From: Betaproteobacteria bacterium | GTDB taxonomy: Bacteria > Pseudomonadota > Gammaproteobacteria > Burkholderiales > CAIKXV01 | Assembly: GCA_021298815.1 (NCBI GenBank) | Contig: JAJTHE010000002.1 | Coordinates: 1 to 64,000, forward strand | Length of the DNA: 64,000 nucleotides | Direction of reading: 5' to 3' | Shown here: positions 61,636 through 64,000 of the stretch, piece after piece | Position numbering within the stretch: position 1 is the first letter of the stretch | How the letters are laid out: each line of letters opens with the position of its first letter | Made by a program: the position numbers and the translations under genes | Notes under the pieces: model-generated | Told to the model about the DNA's origin: nothing | Database searches by the model: none | The model's input: the letters and a program-made list of their open reading frames with translations, nothing else

Positions 61636-62651
61636 GCGCGTCGTGCCCCGCCGTGCGCCCGCCGGTGGCTGCCTGGCGCCTTTCGCTGCGCATCGCGCTG
61701 GTGGCGGCGCTGCTGGCGGCGTTGTACATGCCGCCCGGCCATGCGCAGCCATCCTCCGCCTGGCCGTCGCGCCCGGTGCGCCTGCTGGTCGGGCTGCCGC
61801 CGGGCGGCACCACCGACCTGATGGCGCGCGCGACCGCCGCCCGCCTGGCCGAAGGCATCGCGCAGACGGTGCTGGTCGACAACCGGCCCGGCGCCAGCGG
61901 CGCGATCGCGGGCGAGCTGATCGCGCGCGCGACGCCCGACGGCCACACGCTCGGGCTGGTCACCACCAGCACGCATTCGGTCGCGCCGCTGCTGGTGTCC
62001 GTGCCGCGCTTCGATCCGCGCCGGGACTTCACCCATGTCACGCTGGTCGGCACCACGCCCTACGTGCTGCTGTCCTCGGCGGCGTTCCCGGCGAAGACGA
62101 TGCGCGAGGCGATCGACTACCTGCGCGCGAACAGCGGCCGGCTCAACTATGCGAGCGCGGGCGCCGGTACGCTCGGCCACCTGATCACCGAGGCCTTCCT
62201 CACCGAACTGCGGGTGACGATGACCCATGTGCCGTACAAGGGCGCCGCGCCGGTCTACCCGGAACTGATGGCCGACCGGGTGTCGCTGTTCTTCGACAAT
62301 CCCGGCTCGTCGGTGCAACTGGTCAAGGCCGGCAAGGTACGCGCGCTGGCGGTGAGCCGGCCGGTCGCCGTGCTTCCCGGGGTGCCGACGCTGGTCGAGG
62401 CCGGCCTGAAGGGCTTCGACCCGGTGTTCTGGTATGGCGTGGTCGGTCCGGCGGGCCTGCCGCGGCCGGTGGTCGACCGCGTGCAGGGCGAGCTGGCGAA
62501 GTCGTTCGCCACCGAGGCCGGCCGCGCAGAACTGGCCGGCTTCGGCGTCGATCCGGTGCTGTCGCGGCCGGAGGCGTTCGAGGCGCAGAACCGCAGCGAC
62601 ATCGAACGCTGGGGCCGTGTCGCGCGCTCGCTCGGCCTGAAGCTGGACTGA
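61632..62651 (+). CDS. Bug/TctC-type solute-binding receptor coupled to a class II aldolase
   Basis: 339 aa. Signal region about 1-37 (LRIALVAALLAALYMPPGHA), then WPSRPVRLLVGLPPGGTTDL. The usual VPF/VPY before the first ligand loop is VGL here, a departure from its paralogues. Further motifs are VDNRPGASGAIAGELIARAT and THVPYKGAAPVYPELMADRV. Overlaps the aldolase stop. Convergent with the alpha/beta hydrolase gene 21 bases on. Confidence 0.92.
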   Translation: MSASCPAVRPPVAAWRLSLRIALVAALLAALYMPPGHAQPSSAWPSRPVRLLVGLPPGGTTDLMARATAARLAEGIAQTVLVDNRPGASGAIAGELIARATPDGHTLGLVTTSTHSVAPLLVSVPRFDPRRDFTHVTLVGTTPYVLLSSAAFPAKTMREAIDYLRANSGRLNYASAGAGTLGHLITEAFLTELRVTMTHVPYKGAAPVYPELMADRVSLFFDNPGSSVQLVKAGKVRALAVSRPVAVLPGVPTLVEAGLKGFDPVFWYGVVGPAGLPRPVVDRVQGELAKSFATEAGRAELAGFGVDPVLSRPEAFEAQNRSDIERWGRVARSLGLKLD

Positions 62652-62672
62652 ACGAGCGCCGGCCCGGCCTGC

Positions 62673-63524
62673 TCAGCCGGCCGCCAGTGCGCGCGCGATG
62701 AACGCCTTCACCATCGCATGCGCGCGGTCGGTCTGCGGTCCCGGGTCGGCGACCCAGATGTGGCCGCAGCCTTCGAAGATCTCGCAGGTGCAGTCGCCGC
62801 CGGCCTTGCGGTAGGACTCGGCGAACCTGACCTGGATCTCCGGCAGCACGTTGTCGTCGTCGCCGCCCTGCAGGACCAGCATCGGCACCAGGGTGACCTT
62901 CTCGCCGCGGTCGAGGATTTCCTGCGGGTTGCCCTCGTGGATGGATTCCGGCGGGTTCCAGTAGGTCGACGACCGGCGCACCATGTCGGCCACGCCGCGC
63001 CGCTCGGCATTGAGGTGGCGCTCGTACGGGTCGCTGATCGGCGAGCGCGTCGCGACATAGCGCAGGCTGGCGTCGATGCCGGGATGGCCGTCCAGCGGCA
63101 GCGCGCGGTAGCGCGGATCGTCCGGTCGCATCGCGACCAGCTGGGCGAGGTGGCCGCCGCTGGAGCTGCCGAGCACGCCCACCGTGGACGGGTCGCCCTT
63201 CCACTGTTCGCAGTTCGCCTTCAGCCAGCGCACGCCGTAGTGCGCGTCCTGCACCGACGCCGGGTAGGGAGCTTCGCCCGCGAGCGTCATGTCGATCGCC
63301 ACCACCAGCAGGCCGCTCGCCGCAAGCGCCTCGTCCATCGGCACGTTGGCGAAGCGGTCCTTGTTGTTCCAGGCGCCGCCGTGCAGGTCGAGCACCACCG
63401 GGAACGGGCCGATGCCCTGCGGCTGGTAGATGCGGGCCATCAGCTGGCGCGTGGGCGTCCTGCGGAACTCGACGTCCCAGGTACGCACTTCGAAGGATGC
63501 ATCCGGGTCGTAGCGGGTGGCCAT
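62673..63524 (-). CDS. Alpha/beta hydrolase (hormone-sensitive-lipase/esterase type), tandem copy 1
   Basis: 283 aa, cytoplasmic. Oxyanion motif LDLHGGAWNNKDRFANVPMD, nucleophile elbow GVLGSSSGGHLAQLV (GxSxG), acid in LVLQGGDDDNVLPEIQVRF and His in FEGCGHIWVADPGPQTDRAH form a complete triad. The substrate is an ester or lactone of unknown type. GGAG lies six bases before ATG 63524. It lies 56 bases downstream of a close paralogue on the same strand. Confidence 0.88.
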   Translation of the reverse strand: MATRYDPDASFEVRTWDVEFRRTPTRQLMARIYQPQGIGPFPVVLDLHGGAWNNKDRFANVPMDEALAASGLLVVAIDMTLAGEAPYPASVQDAHYGVRWLKANCEQWKGDPSTVGVLGSSSGGHLAQLVAMRPDDPRYRALPLDGHPGIDASLRYVATRSPISDPYERHLNAERRGVADMVRRSSTYWNPPESIHEGNPQEILDRGEKVTLVPMLVLQGGDDDNVLPEIQVRFAESYRKAGGDCTCEIFEGCGHIWVADPGPQTDRAHAMVKAFIARALAAG

Positions 63525-64000
63525 CGTTGTCTCCTCAAGCTTCGGTGGCGGCCGGATGCCCGGCCGGGTATCCCTGATTGTCACGCAGCCGTGCCGCCGC
63601 CGCCCGCCAGCGACCGTGCGATGAAGGCCTTCACGACCTCGATCGCGCGGTCGGTCTGCGGCCCCGGGTCGTCGACCCAGGCATGGTCGCAGCCCTCGAA
63701 GATCTCGAGATCGCAGGTCCCGCCAACCGCCCGCCAGGATCCGGCGAAGCGTTCCTGCAGGCCGGGCAGCACGTTGTCGTCGGCGCCGCCCTGCAGCACC
63801 AGCATCGGCGGCACCTCGACCGGTTCTGCGCGGTCGAGGATGGCCTGCGGGTTCGCCTCCGAGATCGTCTGCCAGGGCTTGAAGTAGCGATGGCTGTTCT
63901 CGATCATCTCGGTCCAGTCGCGCGCCTTCGCATGCTCGTAGCGCGCCAGCGGATCGCTGATCGGCGACCGGGTCGCGACATAGCGCACCCCGCCGGCGTC
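62698..64000. repeat. Direct repeat of hydrolase C-terminal coding sequence (tandem gene duplication)
   Basis: The stretch 62698-63077 and 63621-64000 align at a constant 923-base offset without obvious gaps, with long identical words (for example around 62727 and 63650). Both encode the same hydrolase C-terminus, ending FIARxLAxG. The second copy continues beyond the window. Confidence 0.75.
63581..64000 (-). CDS. Alpha/beta hydrolase, tandem copy 2 (5' part beyond the window)
   Basis: The last 139 codons of a paralogue of the preceding gene; the frame is open to the window edge, so the N-terminus with HGG and the serine elbow is missing from view. Acid and His motifs are intact: QGGADDNVLPGLQERFAGSW and FEGCDHAWVDDPGPQTDRAI. 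It differs from copy 1 at GCDHAWV versus GCGHIWV, so specificity may have diverged. The C-terminus is a Gly/Ala run. Not a pseudogene on the visible evidence. Confidence 0.85.
   Translation of the reverse strand, partial: DAGGVRYVATRSPISDPLARYEHAKARDWTEMIENSHRYFKPWQTISEANPQAILDRAEPVEVPPMLVLQGGADDNVLPGLQERFAGSWRAVGGTCDLEIFEGCDHAWVDDPGPQTDRAIEVVKAFIARSLAGGGGTAA

Overview
This is a 64 kb stretch of a very GC-rich (about 70%) bacterial chromosome. Gene content points to a motile Betaproteobacterium, most likely Burkholderiales-like: a flgNMA / flgB-L hook cluster with a separate motD, many orphan tripartite-tricarboxylate (Bug/TctC-type) solute-binding receptors, a DUF3422 protein, a CobD/CbiB-family protein and an ompR-envZ pair. 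The genus is not resolved. I see no rRNA, tRNA, CRISPR array, insertion sequence, phage gene or replication origin. Coding density is very high, and no gene-free stretch reaches 300 bases.

Layout. (1) 1-14907 is flagellar: the tail of a probable motA/motC gene and motD; flgA-flgM-flgN on the minus strand; a diguanylate cyclase gene placed between flgA and flgB; then flgBCDEFGHIJKL in one direction. A good sigma-28-type site precedes flgM and a good sigma-54-type (GG-N10-GC) site precedes flgB, suggesting a sigma-54/sigma-28 flagellar hierarchy. (2) 14914-28882 is mixed housekeeping: nudC, a ubiD-family decarboxylase coupled to a Bug receptor, a phytoene-desaturase-like FAD enzyme, serB, mfd, ispD-ispF, a TonB-dependent receptor and a host-attachment-family protein. 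(3) 29013-36543 holds envZ-ompR with a divergent small Arg/Glu-rich secreted protein, tsaB-rimI-udg, a 4-oxalomesaconate hydratase (ligJ) that appears to start with CTG, and lemA with the first of two TPM-domain genes. (4) 36554-48166 holds the second TPM gene, a glycosyltransferase, a DUF3422 protein, and the envelope pair of alpha-2-macroglobulin (2072 aa) and pbpC. (5) 48234-53359 holds a MoxR-type AAA+ ATPase (CbbQ/NorQ type), a DedA membrane protein, a VWA protein (CbbO/NorD type) and a CbiB-like membrane protein, with no RuBisCO or nitric oxide reductase genes nearby. (6) 53496-64000 is a catabolic/uptake island: a class III CoA-transferase, four more Bug receptors, a cysteine hydrolase, a D-threonine-aldolase-like enzyme, a class II aldolase, an MliC lipoprotein and two tandem alpha/beta hydrolases.

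How genes work together. The flagellar block builds rod, hook and filament junction, with FlgM/FlgN providing late-gene control and chaperoning and a local c-di-GMP enzyme probably modulating motility. The Bug receptors sit next to, and often overlap, cytoplasmic enzymes, suggesting each captures the substrate of its neighbour, although no TctA/TctB membrane components are present here. The most intriguing unit is the MoxR-DedA-VWA-CbiB-like block: this ATPase/VWA pairing normally remodels a client enzyme, and the client is not evident. Functions are from recognised motifs and family memory; no database search was run.
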